From: Streptomyces mirabilis
Lineage (GTDB): Bacteria; Actinomycetota; Actinomycetes; Streptomycetales; Streptomycetaceae
DNA length: 64,000 bases
Assembly (NCBI RefSeq): GCF_018310535.1
Contig: NZ_CP074102.1
Coordinates: forward strand, 5,332,001-5,396,000
Reading direction: 5' to 3'
In this document: piece after piece, positions 1-9,466 of the stretch
Layout of the letters: the number at the start of each line of letters is the position of its first letter
How positions within the stretch are numbered: the first letter of the stretch is position 1
Program-made: the position numbers and the translations under genes
The notes under the pieces: generated by a model
What the model was told of the DNA's origin: nothing
The model's input: only the letters and a program-made list of their open reading frames with translations
The model's database searches: none

Positions 1-49
1 CCCCCAGGTCACCGAGCGCCGCGAGCCGGCGTTCGAGAAGGTCGGCTGA
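1..49 (+). CDS. C-terminal end of an unidentified gene (partial)
   Basis: Only the last 15 codons and a TGA stop (47-49) are inside the window. The reading frame shows streptomycete codon bias, but 15 residues are too few to identify the product. In related streptomycetes an amino-acid permease often lies upstream of the Mec+/CysO/CysM cluster, so that is a guess from synteny, not something the sequence shows. Confidence 0.4.
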   Translation, partial: PQVTERREPAFEKVG

Positions 50-202
50 CCTCCCCGGTTCAGCATGGCCGACCCTCCCGGTTCAGCATGTGGGCCGCTC
101 CGTACCACCCCTCGGTACGGAGCGGCCCACCCGTCGCCCGCCGCCACCCTGCCTGACGCGCTGCGCGCGGCCCCTTTTGATTTCCTGCTTATCCTGACCG
201 AC

Positions 203-625
203 ATGCTGACCATCACCCAGGCCCTCGTCGACCAGATCGTCGCGCACGCGCGCCAGGACCACCCCGACGAGGCATGCGGCGTCGTCGCGGGCCCGGCCGG
301 CTCGGGCCGCCCCGAGCGCTTCATCCCGATGCTCAACGCCGCCCGCTCGCCCACGTTCTACGAATTCGACTCCGGCGACCTGCTGAAGCTGTACCGCGAG
401 ATGGACGACCGCGACGAGGAGCCGGTGATCATCTACCACTCCCACACGGCGACCGAGGCGTACCCCTCCCGCACCGACATCTCGTACGCCAACGAGCCCG
501 TCGCGCACTACGTCCTCGTCTCCACGGCGGACGCGGACGACGCGGGTCCGTTCCAGTTCCGCTCGTACCGGATCGTCGAGGGAGAGGTGACGGAGGAGGA
601 GGTCACGGTCGTGGACGCGTACTGA
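203..625 (+). CDS. mec: Mec+-type JAMM/MPN+ metallopeptidase acting on CysO
   Basis: This 140-residue zinc peptidase belongs to the M67 JAMM family. The signature is complete: Glu23 in DEACG, then HSH at 79-81 and Asp92 in PSRTD, matching the E...HxH...D zinc site. In mycobacteria the orthologue Mec+ releases cysteine from the CysO-cysteine adduct in a sulfide-carrier route to cysteine. Here it lies upstream of a CysO-like carrier and a CysM-like synthase, which supports the same role. A start at 203 was chosen because it gives the normal family length; the in-frame extension back to 65 is low-complexity and not domain-like. Because the carrier ends in GGMV rather than a free GG, this peptidase may also trim the carrier, as QbsD does for QbsE (inference). 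A leader peptide gene and likely attenuator lie between it and cysO. Confidence 0.88.
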   Translation: MLTITQALVDQIVAHARQDHPDEACGVVAGPAGSGRPERFIPMLNAARSPTFYEFDSGDLLKLYREMDDRDEEPVIIYHSHTATEAYPSRTDISYANEPVAHYVLVSTADADDAGPFQFRSYRIVEGEVTEEEVTVVDAY

Positions 626-714
626 TCCCGCCCTGACTCCGCCCCGATCCCGAACTTCGGGCAGAATTCATCCACCATCTGAGATCACACTCCGGGACCC
701 GGACGGGGAATCGA

Positions 715-720
715 TACGAT
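715..720 (+). promoter_or_regulatory. -10 box for a leaderless leader-peptide transcript
   Basis: TACGAT lies six bases before the ATG of the 33-codon leader ORF. That spacing predicts transcription starting at or next to the start codon, giving a leaderless mRNA. No convincing -35 hexamer is visible. Confidence 0.45.
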
Positions 721-726
721 GAACCC

Positions 727-828
727 ATGGTTTCCCAGGACGTGAGCGACAAGACGCCGGGCATGCTGCTCGTGGCGCGGCTGCACGTCGACCTGTGCAG
801 GCTGCAGAGCGCCATCTGTACGCGCTGA
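727..828 (+). CDS. Cysteine-containing leader peptide (33 aa), putative attenuator of cysO-cysM
   Basis: A 33-codon ORF starts at an ATG and ends 124 bases before the cysO start. The core RLHVDLCRLQSAIC (residues 18-31) matches a short peptide family that recurs before sulfur and cysteine genes in actinobacteria. It carries two cysteine codons (24 and 31) close to the stop. In mycobacteria, cysteine-rich leaderless ORFs act as cysteine-responsive attenuators: ribosomes stalling at Cys codons change expression of the operon downstream. The genomic position, directly before the cysO-cysM pair, fits that role. No Shine-Dalgarno is needed if the transcript is leaderless, as the -10 spacing suggests. 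The mechanism in this organism is inferred. Confidence 0.7.
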   Translation: MVSQDVSDKTPGMLLVARLHVDLCRLQSAICTR

Positions 829-952
829 ACCCTGCCGCCGTACGGCCGTGAGCCACGGCTCCGCGGGGCCGCAATCGGCGTCCCGCCCTGCTGTTTCCGC
901 GCTGCCGCGCGCCCACCGACCTGACTTTTCCTTCCGACAGGAGCCCGCAACC

Positions 953-1231
953 ATGGCCATCGAGGTCCGCATCCCCACCATCCTCCGCACCTACACCGGC
1001 GGCGAGAAGGCCGTCGAGGGCGGCGGCGCGACCCTCGCCGAGCTCTTCGCCGACCTCGAGACCCGGCACGCGGGCATCCAGGCCCGGATCGTCGACGACG
1101 GCCAGCTGCGCCGCTTCGTCAACGTGTACCTGAACGACGAGGACGTCCGCTTTCTCGACGGCATCAACACCAAGCTCACCGACGGCGACAACGTGACGAT
1201 CCTGCCGGCCGTGGCCGGCGGCATGGTCTGA
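953..1231 (+). CDS. cysO: CysO-like MoaD/ThiS ubiquitin-fold sulfur carrier
   Basis: This 92-residue beta-grasp protein matches MoaD/ThiS/CysO in length and in its C-terminal AVAGG motif. Family carriers are adenylated at the terminal glycine, converted to a thiocarboxylate, and donate sulfide to a CysM-type synthase. The GG here is residues 89-90 and is followed by Met91-Val92, so the protein as translated cannot be activated until two residues are removed. The neighbouring JAMM peptidase is the obvious candidate for that trimming (inference). An AGGAG motif precedes the ATG at 953. The stop is 17 bases before cysM, so the two genes are almost certainly co-transcribed. Confidence 0.88.
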   Translation: MAIEVRIPTILRTYTGGEKAVEGGGATLAELFADLETRHAGIQARIVDDGQLRRFVNVYLNDEDVRFLDGINTKLTDGDNVTILPAVAGGMV

Positions 1232-1242
1232 TCGGCTGCTGA

Positions 1243-2199
<957 letters not shown>

Positions 2200-2257
2200 G
2201 CCGCACGGGCGGCGGCCAGGATGTTCCCCGCCCCCGCCGCCCCGGCCCGTCCCATCC

Positions 2258-2401
2258 TCAACTTGAGGGCTCCGCCCCCAAACCCCCGATCGGCCTGAAC
2301 GGCCTCGTCCTCAAGCGCCGGACGGGCTGAAAGATGCGCGCCGGCGCTCTTGAGGGGCGCGGGGAACTGCGCGACCAGCCCCCACTCACCCGCAGCCGAA
2401 A
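2258..2401. repeat. Streptomyces-type intergenic repeat with GC-rich hairpins
   Basis: The gap between cysM and the convergent PemK-like gene (2200-2472) has no coding signal. It contains a CCTCGTCCTCAAGCGCCGG block (2303-2321) and a GGGGCGCGGGGAACTGCGCG block (2354-2373) closing onto a GCCCC arm near 2378. I recognise both from many Streptomyces intergenic regions. They fold into GC-rich stems and could terminate transcription from both sides, but their function is not established. Confidence 0.55.
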
Positions 2402-2472
2402 GACCGCCTCACGGGGCCTGGGGCGGAGCCCAGGGGATGGGACGGGCAGGGGCGGCGGGGCGAGAGACGGCC

Positions 2473-2943
2473 TCAGCCGGCCAGGTAGCGGACCTGGTCC
2501 CAGAGCACCGGATCCACCACCCCCACCCGCCGTCGGAACTCCCACAAGGGCACCTCGCGCAGCTCATCCGTCTCCAGGAAGCTCGCCCGCCCGTGCGCAT
2601 CGCCGACGGCACCCGGCGGCAGCGGAATCACCCCGGCCCGCTCGTCGTGGTACTTGCTCGTGATCTTCGCGACGGTCACCCGTTCGCCCCGCACGGCCAG
2701 CACCAGACACGGCCGGTCCTTCTCCCCGGGCCCGTCCTCGTACGGAACCTTCGCCCACCAGATCTCCGCCGGCCGCGGCCGAGGTATCCGCGGCCGTTCC
2801 CGCCGCCCGGGCGGCCGCGTCCGACCGGCGGCCCGGTCTCCTCGGCGCCCACGGCGTCCACGGCGCCCCCAGCCGTCCACCAGCGTCGCGACCAGCGCGA
2901 GCAGCACCACGGCCGCCAACGCGAGCCACCAGGACGTGTCCAT
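2473..2943 (-). CDS. Membrane-anchored PemK/MazF-like protein
   Basis: A 156-residue protein with one N-terminal membrane helix (about residues 5-22), a basic Arg/Gly/Pro linker, and a C-terminal PemK/MazF-like domain beginning at RPAEIWWAKVPYED. The conserved pieces are the GxIWWA-like opening, the RPCLVL strand and the ITSKYHDERAG segment, which in MazF toxins form the core and RNA-binding face. Soluble MazF toxins act as mRNA interferases beside an antitoxin gene. Here no antitoxin-sized ORF adjoins the gene, and the membrane helix and linker are not standard, so a toxin role is doubtful. The start at 2943 places the membrane helix at the very N-terminus. The domain call is fairly secure; the function is not. 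Confidence 0.65.
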   Translation of the reverse strand: MDTSWWLALAAVVLLALVATLVDGWGRRGRRGRRGDRAAGRTRPPGRRERPRIPRPRPAEIWWAKVPYEDGPGEKDRPCLVLAVRGERVTVAKITSKYHDERAGVIPLPPGAVGDAHGRASFLETDELREVPLWEFRRRVGVVDPVLWDQVRYLAG

Positions 2944-3203
2944 ACCAAAGAAGGTACCGGCGCGCACTCCGCCCCGCCCCCTGCCCGCGGCACCCAGGCA
3001 TCCGACCTCCGGTCGACCATCCATCCGAACCGGTGACACCACAGGTGAGTTCGCCCACAACAGCCCCTGGTGGAGGAGCGACCCGCCCTTTTGCGCCTTA
3101 CGCTCGACGGACCGCACGACCCCCGTTCCCGTATCTGCATCCGAGTACCTGCACCCCGCATCTACTCTCTGCACTTCCTGTCAGCGCGGAGGTTCCAGCT
3201 CTT

Positions 3204-3956
3204 ATGAAGCTCACCGTCGTCGGCTGCTCGGGGTCGTTCCCGTCCGCGGAATCGGCCTGCTCGAGCTACCTCGTCGAGGCCGACGGCTTCAGGCTGCTTC
3301 TCGACATGGGCAATGGTGCCCTTGGCGAGCTGCAGCGCCACTGCGGTCTCTACGACCTCGACGCGATCTTCCTCAGCCATCTGCACGCCGACCACTGCAT
3401 CGACATGTGCGCCTACTTCGTCGCGCGCTACTACCGTCACGACGGCGGTCGCTGCGACCCGCTCCCCGTCTACGGACCCGAGGGCACGGAACAGCGACTG
3501 ACCACCGCATACGCGGACACTCCCACCGCCTCCTCGATGAGCGAGGTCTTCGACTTCCACACCGTCAAACCGGCCACGTTCGAGATCGGCCCGTTCACCG
3601 TGCACACGGAGCGGGTGCGCCATCCCGTGGAGGCGTACGGCATCCGTATCGAACACGGCGGGAAGTCGCTGACCTACTCCGGGGACACCGGCGTCACCGA
3701 CGCGCTGGACGAACTCGCCCGGGACACCGACCTGTTCCTCTGCGAGGCCGCGTTCACGCACGGCAAGGAGAACATCCCCGACCTGCACCTCAACGGCCGC
3801 GAGGCGGGTGAGAGCGCCGATCGCGCCGGCGCCCGCCGCCTGCTGCTCACCCACATCCCGCCGTGGACGGACCCCCGGATCAACCTGGCCGACGCCCGCG
3901 CGGTGTACTCGGGCCCCGCGGATCTGGCGACGCCCCGGGCGACGTACGAGATCTAG
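3204..3956 (+). CDS. MBL-fold metallohydrolase
   Basis: A 250-residue metallo-beta-lactamase-fold enzyme. The metal motif is complete: His59-x-His61-x-Asp63-His64 in SHLHADH, with Asp161 in YSGDTG and His217 in LLTHIPPW as further ligands. The length and the SGDTG/LLTHIPP pattern resemble the RNase Z-like/phosphodiesterase branch rather than beta-lactamases; the substrate cannot be read from the sequence. The ATG at 3204 follows a GGAGG about 13 bases upstream. The gene diverges from the PemK-like gene and converges on a GlcNAc permease gene, separated from it by a strong hairpin. It may be transcribed alone. Confidence 0.82.
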   Translation: MKLTVVGCSGSFPSAESACSSYLVEADGFRLLLDMGNGALGELQRHCGLYDLDAIFLSHLHADHCIDMCAYFVARYYRHDGGRCDPLPVYGPEGTEQRLTTAYADTPTASSMSEVFDFHTVKPATFEIGPFTVHTERVRHPVEAYGIRIEHGGKSLTYSGDTGVTDALDELARDTDLFLCEAAFTHGKENIPDLHLNGREAGESADRAGARRLLLTHIPPWTDPRINLADARAVYSGPADLATPRATYEI

Positions 3957-4069
3957 AAGCCGTCGTAGGGGATCCAGAGGTTGTCGCAGGAGAGGCCGTC
4001 GTAGGAGAGGCCGCGGGAGAGCCGGAAGTCGCCGCGGCGTCGGAGCCGCGGCCACCCGTACGTACGAAA

Positions 4070-4097
4070 GGGCCCCCGGAGGATTCTCCGGGGGCCC
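4070..4097. terminator. Bidirectional hairpin terminator between MBL gene and nagE2
   Basis: A perfect 12-bp inverted repeat, GGGCCCCCGGAG (4070-4081) and CTCCGGGGGCCC (4086-4097), with a four-base loop lies between two convergent genes. It lacks a long U-tract, as is usual in Streptomyces. Confidence 0.75.
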
Positions 4098-4115
4098 TCG
4101 GTCGTGTGCGGGGGG

Positions 4116-5381
<1,266 letters not shown>

Positions 5382-5397
5382 AACTTCCTCCAGTGTG

Positions 5398-5413
5398 CGT
5401 GGTCTATACCACT
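5398..5413. promoter_or_regulatory. dre-like DasR operator 1, upstream of nagE2
   Basis: CGTGGTCTATACCACT closely matches the DasR-responsive element ASTGGTCTAGACCAST. It lies 17 bases upstream of the nagE2 start codon. Confidence 0.75.
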
Positions 5414-5414
5414 C

Positions 5415-5430
5415 GGTGGTGTAGACCTGT
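5415..5430. promoter_or_regulatory. dre-like DasR operator 2, upstream of nagE2
   Basis: GGTGGTGTAGACCTGT is a second, weaker match to the dre consensus, directly adjacent to the first. The pair is spaced so that two GntR-family dimers could bind side by side. Confidence 0.6.
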
Positions 5431-5561
5431 TGTAGCACGGTGAAGGTGAGATAAGGAACCCGCGAATTTTGTGGCCTGGGTCATAAGGGGAGGAATCGGT
5501 TCCGGGCGCGACGAAGCCGCGCGACCGGTACCCACCGGCCCGCGGTTCGTGAACGAACGGC

Positions 5562-6851
5562 CTACGCCTTGGTCGTGTCCTCGTGCTCCTCCTCCGACTC
5601 CCTCCCCGGAGTCTTCAGGTCGAACTTCGTGATCGCGAACCGGAAGATCACGTAGTACAGGACGGCGAAGCACAGCCCGATCGGGATGATCGCCCACGGT
5701 CTCGTCGCCAGGTTCCAGTTGATGACGTAGTCGATGAGACCGGCGGAGAAGCTGAAGCCGTCGTGCACGCCCAGCCCCCAGGTCACCGCCATGGAGACAC
5801 CGGTGAGCAGCGCGTGGACGGCGTACAGCACCGGCGCGATGAACACGAAGGAGTACTCGATCGGTTCGGTGATGCCGGTGACGAACGACGTCAGCGCGAG
5901 GGAGAGCATCATGCCGCCGATCTCCTTGCGGCGGTGCGGCCTCGCGCAGTGGGTCATGGCCAGGCAGGCGGCCGGCAGCGCGAACATCATGATGGGGAAG
6001 AAGCCCGAGGTGAATTGACCCGCGTTCGGGTCGCCCTGCAGGAACATGTTGATGTCACCGTGCACCACCGTCCCGTCCGGCGTCGTGTAGCTGCCGAACT
6101 GGAACCAGACGGGCACGTTCAGGAACTGGTGCAGGCCGATCACCAGCAGCGCGCGGTTGGCCACGCCGAACACACCCGCGCCCCACGCGCCCAGACCGAC
6201 CAGCCAGTCGCTGAAGGTCTGCAGGGCGTCGCCGATCGGCGGCCAGATCCACAGGCACAGCGCGGCGAACACGATGGCGACGAACGACATGATGATCGGC
6301 ACGAGCCGGCGCCCGTTGAAGAAGCCGAGCCAGTCGACCAGCCTGGTGCGGTGGAACCGCTGCCAGAAGTGGGCGGTCAGCAGCCCCATCACGATGCCGC
6401 CGAAGACCCCCGGATTCTGGTACGTGAACGCCGTCACGGAGGTGTCGGGCAGCTGGCAGCCGATGTTCTGGATGACCTTCGCCTGCTGCGCACAGCTCTC
6501 GGGGAACTGGTGCAGCACGCCGAAGTAGACGAGGAACCCCGCGACCGCCGCGAGCGCGGTGGAGCCGTCCGCCTTCTTGGCCATGCCGATGGACACGCCC
6601 ACGCAGAACAGCAGGGGCAGCCCCAGCGAGCCGTCGAGCAGCGCCCCGCCGGCGCCCTTCATGACCTTGGAGACGCTGTCCCAGCCGAGTCCGTCCGAGC
6701 CGAACATGTCGGGCTGGCCGAAGCGGTTGAGAATGCCCGCGGCAGGCAGTACCGCGATGGGGAGCTGGAGGCTGCGGCCCATCTTCTGCAGCCCCTGGAA
6801 CAGCTTGTTCCAGCGGGCCCGTGCGGGCGCGGGGGCGCTGTCGGCACTCAT
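5562..6851 (-). CDS. nagE1: PTS EIIC permease, NagE2 paralogue (NagE1-like)
   Basis: A 429-residue EIIC clearly paralogous to the adjacent permease, sharing the IGRSL/MGRSL start, the SDGSTALAAV-type motif, GVANRAL and the TEPIEY active-site loop. It differs by a longer periplasmic loop with several cysteines (about residues 140-160, PESCAQQ and NIGCQL). ATG 6851 has GGAGGA upstream. A near-perfect dre site lies in the intergenic region shared with the divergent IIB gene, so both are probably DasR-controlled. Substrate specificity may differ from NagE2; the family suggests an amino sugar or glucose-type hexose. Confidence 0.88.
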   Translation of the reverse strand: MSADSAPAPARARWNKLFQGLQKMGRSLQLPIAVLPAAGILNRFGQPDMFGSDGLGWDSVSKVMKGAGGALLDGSLGLPLLFCVGVSIGMAKKADGSTALAAVAGFLVYFGVLHQFPESCAQQAKVIQNIGCQLPDTSVTAFTYQNPGVFGGIVMGLLTAHFWQRFHRTRLVDWLGFFNGRRLVPIIMSFVAIVFAALCLWIWPPIGDALQTFSDWLVGLGAWGAGVFGVANRALLVIGLHQFLNVPVWFQFGSYTTPDGTVVHGDINMFLQGDPNAGQFTSGFFPIMMFALPAACLAMTHCARPHRRKEIGGMMLSLALTSFVTGITEPIEYSFVFIAPVLYAVHALLTGVSMAVTWGLGVHDGFSFSAGLIDYVINWNLATRPWAIIPIGLCFAVLYYVIFRFAITKFDLKTPGRESEEEHEDTTKA

Positions 6852-6892
6852 GGGCGTCCTCCGGACGGGGCCGGGTTGGCGACTACCCGTCC

Positions 6893-6908
6893 ACTGGTGT
6901 AGACCAGT
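6893..6908. promoter_or_regulatory. dre operator (DasR) shared by nagE1 and the IIB gene
   Basis: ACTGGTGTAGACCAGT departs from the ASTGGTCTAGACCAST consensus at one base and is a near-perfect palindrome. It lies between the divergent genes, 41 bases from nagE1 and 117 bases from the IIB start. Confidence 0.85.
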
Positions 6909-7025
6909 CGACGAACGGTTGCGCTGTCGTGAACGCCATCATTCGGTACGCGCGACAGGGCCGCTCGCAAAGATGGGCCAACTGTGGGTTACTGCGACAA
7001 AGCGGTTCTGATCAGGGAGTAGGAC

Positions 7026-7259
7026 ATGGCCACGAAGGCTGAGAAGATCGTCGCCGGGCTCGGCGGCATCGACAACATCGAAGAGGTCGAGGGCTGCATC
7101 ACCCGCCTGCGTACCGAGGTCGTGGACCCGAGCAAGGTCGACGAGGCCGCCCTGAAGGCCGCCGGCGCCCACGGCGTCGTCAAGATGGGCACCGCCATCC
7201 AGGTCGTCATCGGTACCGACGCCGACCCCATCGCCGCGGACATCGAAGACATGATGTGA
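7026..7259 (+). CDS. nagF: PTS EIIB component for GlcNAc (NagF-like)
   Basis: A 77-residue stand-alone IIB domain of the glucose/GlcNAc family. Cys24 in the EGCITRLR motif is the phosphorylated cysteine, and the length matches single-domain IIB proteins. It receives phosphate from a IIA protein encoded elsewhere and passes it to sugar entering through the IIC permeases. GGGAG precedes the ATG at 7026. It is divergent from nagE1 and shares the dre-containing control region. The only IIB in the window, it probably serves both permeases. Confidence 0.92.
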   Translation: MATKAEKIVAGLGGIDNIEEVEGCITRLRTEVVDPSKVDEAALKAAGAHGVVKMGTAIQVVIGTDADPIAADIEDMM

Positions 7260-7356
7260 ACCGAGAAGACGTGATGTGAACCGACGCGAACCGACGTGAG
7301 TCGATCTGGGTCGATGTGAGTCGAAGGGGCACCCTTGAGCCCCGTACCTCACCCTT

Positions 7357-7390
7357 GAGGGGCCGCTTCCACAACCGGAGGCGGCCCCTC
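7357..7390. terminator. Hairpin terminator after nagF
   Basis: GAGGGGCCGC (7357-7366) pairs perfectly with GCGGCCCCTC (7381-7390) around a 14-base loop. It lies 97 bases after the nagF stop and just ahead of the rph promoter. Confidence 0.65.
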
Positions 7391-7403
7391 GGCCGTATGC
7401 CGC

Positions 7404-7409
7404 TAGGCT
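7404..7409 (+). promoter_or_regulatory. TAGGCT -10 box for leaderless rph
   Basis: TAGGCT ends seven bases before the rph ATG and no Shine-Dalgarno is present, so rph is probably translated from a leaderless transcript. Confidence 0.55.
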
Positions 7410-7416
7410 CAACGCC

Positions 7417-8151
7417 ATGTCTCGAATCGACGGCCGCACCCCCGAACAACTGCGCCCCATCACCATCCAGCGCGGCTGGAGCAAGCACGCCGAGGGCTCC
7501 GTCCTCGTCTCCTTCGGCGACACCAAGGTGTTCTGCACCGCCTCCGTCACCGAGGGCGTCCCGCGCTGGCGCAAGGGCAGCGGAGAGGGCTGGGTCACCG
7601 CCGAGTACTCCATGCTTCCCCGCGCCACGAACACCCGCGGAGACCGCGAGTCGGTCCGCGGCAAGATCGGCGGCCGTACGCACGAGATCTCGCGCCTCAT
7701 CGGCCGCTCCCTGCGCGCCGTCGTCGACTACAAGGCGCTCGGCGAGAACACCATCGTCCTCGACTGCGACGTCCTCCAGGCCGACGGCGGCACGCGCACG
7801 GCGGCCATCACCGGCGCGTACGTGGCACTGGCCGACGCGATCACCTGGGCGCAGGCCAAGAAGCTGGTCAAGCCCGGCCGCAAGCCCCTGACCGGCACCG
7901 TCTCCGCCGTCTCGGTCGGCATCGTCGGCGGGATCCCTCTCCTGGACCTCTGCTACGAGGAGGACGTGAAGGCCGACACCGACATGAACGTCGTCTGCAC
8001 CGGCGACGGACGCTTCGTCGAGGTCCAGGGCACCGCGGAGGCCGAGCCCTTCGACCGCAAGGAGCTGAACGCCCTGCTCGATCTCGCCGTCGCCGGCTGC
8101 GACGAGCTCGCGGCGATCCAGCGGGCGGCCCTCGAGGCAACCGCGGAATAG
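7417..8151 (+). CDS. rph: Ribonuclease PH
   Basis: A 244-residue phosphorolytic 3'-5' exoribonuclease that trims tRNA 3' ends. The family opening ([11 protein letters not shown], then [18 protein letters not shown]), the phosphate-site region [28 protein letters not shown] and the [15 protein letters not shown] core are all present at the usual length. It is followed by a small lipoprotein candidate and by rdgB; the rph-rdgB neighbourhood is conserved in actinobacteria. The start at 7417 is supported by an upstream -10 box consistent with leaderless expression. Confidence 0.97.
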   Translation: MSRIDGRTPEQLRPITIQRGWSKHAEGSVLVSFGDTKVFCTASVTEGVPRWRKGSGEGWVTAEYSMLPRATNTRGDRESVRGKIGGRTHEISRLIGRSLRAVVDYKALGENTIVLDCDVLQADGGTRTAAITGAYVALADAITWAQAKKLVKPGRKPLTGTVSAVSVGIVGGIPLLDLCYEEDVKADTDMNVVCTGDGRFVEVQGTAEAEPFDRKELNALLDLAVAGCDELAAIQRAALEATAE

Positions 8152-8275
8152 CCCTTCGCGTTCTTAGGGGTACGGGCGTACGGTCCAGCCGTGCGCCCCC
8201 GTCGGCCCGCGCACGGGCCGAGCCGACCGCGCCACGGGGTCGACCACATGTTTGTCCACGGGGAGGGACCGTTCC

Positions 8276-8668
8276 ATGGCCGCGCGCCACCGACGCCGCA
8301 CAGCCGCATTCGCCGTCGCCGCCGTACTCGTCGGCCTGCCCGCGGCCGTCGGCTGCGACGCCGTCAACAAGGCCCTGGACTGCGTCCAGACCGCCGACTC
8401 CATCGCCGACAGCGTCACCGACCTCCAGCAGGCCGTGGAGAACGCGGCGAACGACCCGACGCAGACCGACGAGTCCCTCAACGCGATCGAGAACAACCTC
8501 GACAAGATCGGCGACAAGACGGACAACGCCGACGTCAACAAGGCGGTCGACGACCTGAACAAGGCCGTCGGCAACGTCCGTACGGCCGTCAAGAACGGCG
8601 ACAACACGCCCGACGTCAGCCCGGTCACCGACGCGGCCGGAGAACTGACGAAGGTCTGCACGCCGTGA
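8276..8668 (+). CDS. Small secreted protein, possible lipoprotein
   Basis: A 130-residue protein with an N-terminal export signal: basic MAARHRRR, a hydrophobic core to about residue 24, and Cys27 in AAVGC. The -3 residue is alanine, so the lipobox is imperfect, and cleavage as an ordinary secreted protein is also possible. The mature part is Asp/Asn/Lys-rich and predicted helical (residues 40-120), with repeated VNKAVDDLNKAVGN-like segments. Two further cysteines (about 36 and 128) could form a disulfide. GGGGAGGGA supports the ATG at 8276. Function unknown; it sits between rph and rdgB. Confidence 0.75.
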   Translation: MAARHRRRTAAFAVAAVLVGLPAAVGCDAVNKALDCVQTADSIADSVTDLQQAVENAANDPTQTDESLNAIENNLDKIGDKTDNADVNKAVDDLNKAVGNVRTAVKNGDNTPDVSPVTDAAGELTKVCTP

Positions 8669-8702
8669 CGAGCGGCTCTCCGGCCCCTGGATACTGGTCC
8701 CC

Positions 8703-9305
8703 ATGACCCGCCTGATCCTCGCCACCCGCAACGCCGGAAAGATCACCGAGCTGAAGGCGATCCTCGCCGACGCCGGTCTCGCCCATGACCTCGTCGGCGC
8801 GGACGCCTACCCGGACATCCCCGACGTCAGGGAAACCGGCGTCACCTTCGCCGAGAACGCCCTCCTCAAGGCCCACGCCCTGGCCCAGGCCACCGGCCTG
8901 CCCGCCGTCGCCGACGACTCCGGCCTCTGCGTGGACGTCCTGAACGGCGCCCCCGGCATCTTCTCCGCCCGCTGGGCGGGACGGCACGGGGACGATCGCG
9001 CGAACCTGGACCTTCTCCTGGCCCAGCTCTCCGACATCGACGAAGTCCACAGGGGCGCCCACTTTGCCTGCGCGGCGGCGCTCGCCCTGCCGGACGGCAC
9101 GGAGCGCGTCGTCGAGGGCCAGCTGCGGGGCACGTTGCGCCACACCCCGACCGGCACGAACGGCTTCGGCTACGACCCGATCCTCCAGCCGGAGGGGGAG
9201 AAGCGGACGTGCGCGGAGCTCTCCCCCGAGGAGAAGAACGCGATCAGCCACCGGGGGAAGGCGTTCCGGGGGCTGGTGCCGGTGGTTCGGGAGTTGTTGG
9301 GCTGA
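8703..9305 (+). CDS. rdgB: RdgB/HAM1 non-canonical purine NTP pyrophosphatase
   Basis: A 200-residue Ham1 family enzyme that hydrolyses dITP, dXTP and ITP to the monophosphate, keeping deaminated purines out of DNA and RNA. Hallmarks are the N-terminal ATRNAGKITELK nucleotide-binding motif, the ADDSGLCVDVLNGAPG acidic loop, GTNGFGYDPI, and ELSPEEKNAISHRGKAF. It lies downstream of rph and ends at a strong hairpin before a convergent tRNA gene. Confidence 0.96.
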   Translation: MTRLILATRNAGKITELKAILADAGLAHDLVGADAYPDIPDVRETGVTFAENALLKAHALAQATGLPAVADDSGLCVDVLNGAPGIFSARWAGRHGDDRANLDLLLAQLSDIDEVHRGAHFACAAALALPDGTERVVEGQLRGTLRHTPTGTNGFGYDPILQPEGEKRTCAELSPEEKNAISHRGKAFRGLVPVVRELLG

Positions 9306-9312
9306 GACACGG

Positions 9313-9342
9313 AGAGGGGCCGCCTCGCTGGACGGCCCCTCT
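9313..9342. terminator. Hairpin terminator between rdgB and tRNA-Leu
   Basis: AGAGGGGCCG (9313-9322) pairs perfectly with CGGCCCCTCT (9333-9342) across a 10-base loop. It lies eight bases after the rdgB stop and six bases beyond the tRNA 3' end, so it probably serves both convergent genes. Confidence 0.8.
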
Positions 9343-9347
9343 GTGTG

Positions 9348-9431
9348 TGCGGCCGATGGGATTCGAACCCACATGGGCGCAAGGCCCAGAGGCACCTAAA
9401 ACCTCCGCTTATACCATTCAGCAACGGCCGC
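9348..9431 (-). tRNA. tRNA-Leu (anticodon UAG)
   Basis: An 84-base class II tRNA. The acceptor arms GCGGCCG and CGGCCGC pair fully, with discriminator A at 9348. The anticodon stem GAGGU/GCCUC encloses the loop UUUAGGU, reading UAG (Leu, CUA/CUN codons). There is a long variable arm (GGGC...GCCC) and a TTCGAAT T-loop. CCA is not encoded. This is not the bldA tRNA, whose anticodon is UAA. Confidence 0.95.
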
Positions 9432-9466
9432 GTGCGAACCCATGCTACCGGTGACGCGGTGCCCGT

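Noticed and set aside
9348..9431. bldA tRNA
   Set aside because: The anticodon read from the stem-loop is UAG, not UAA.
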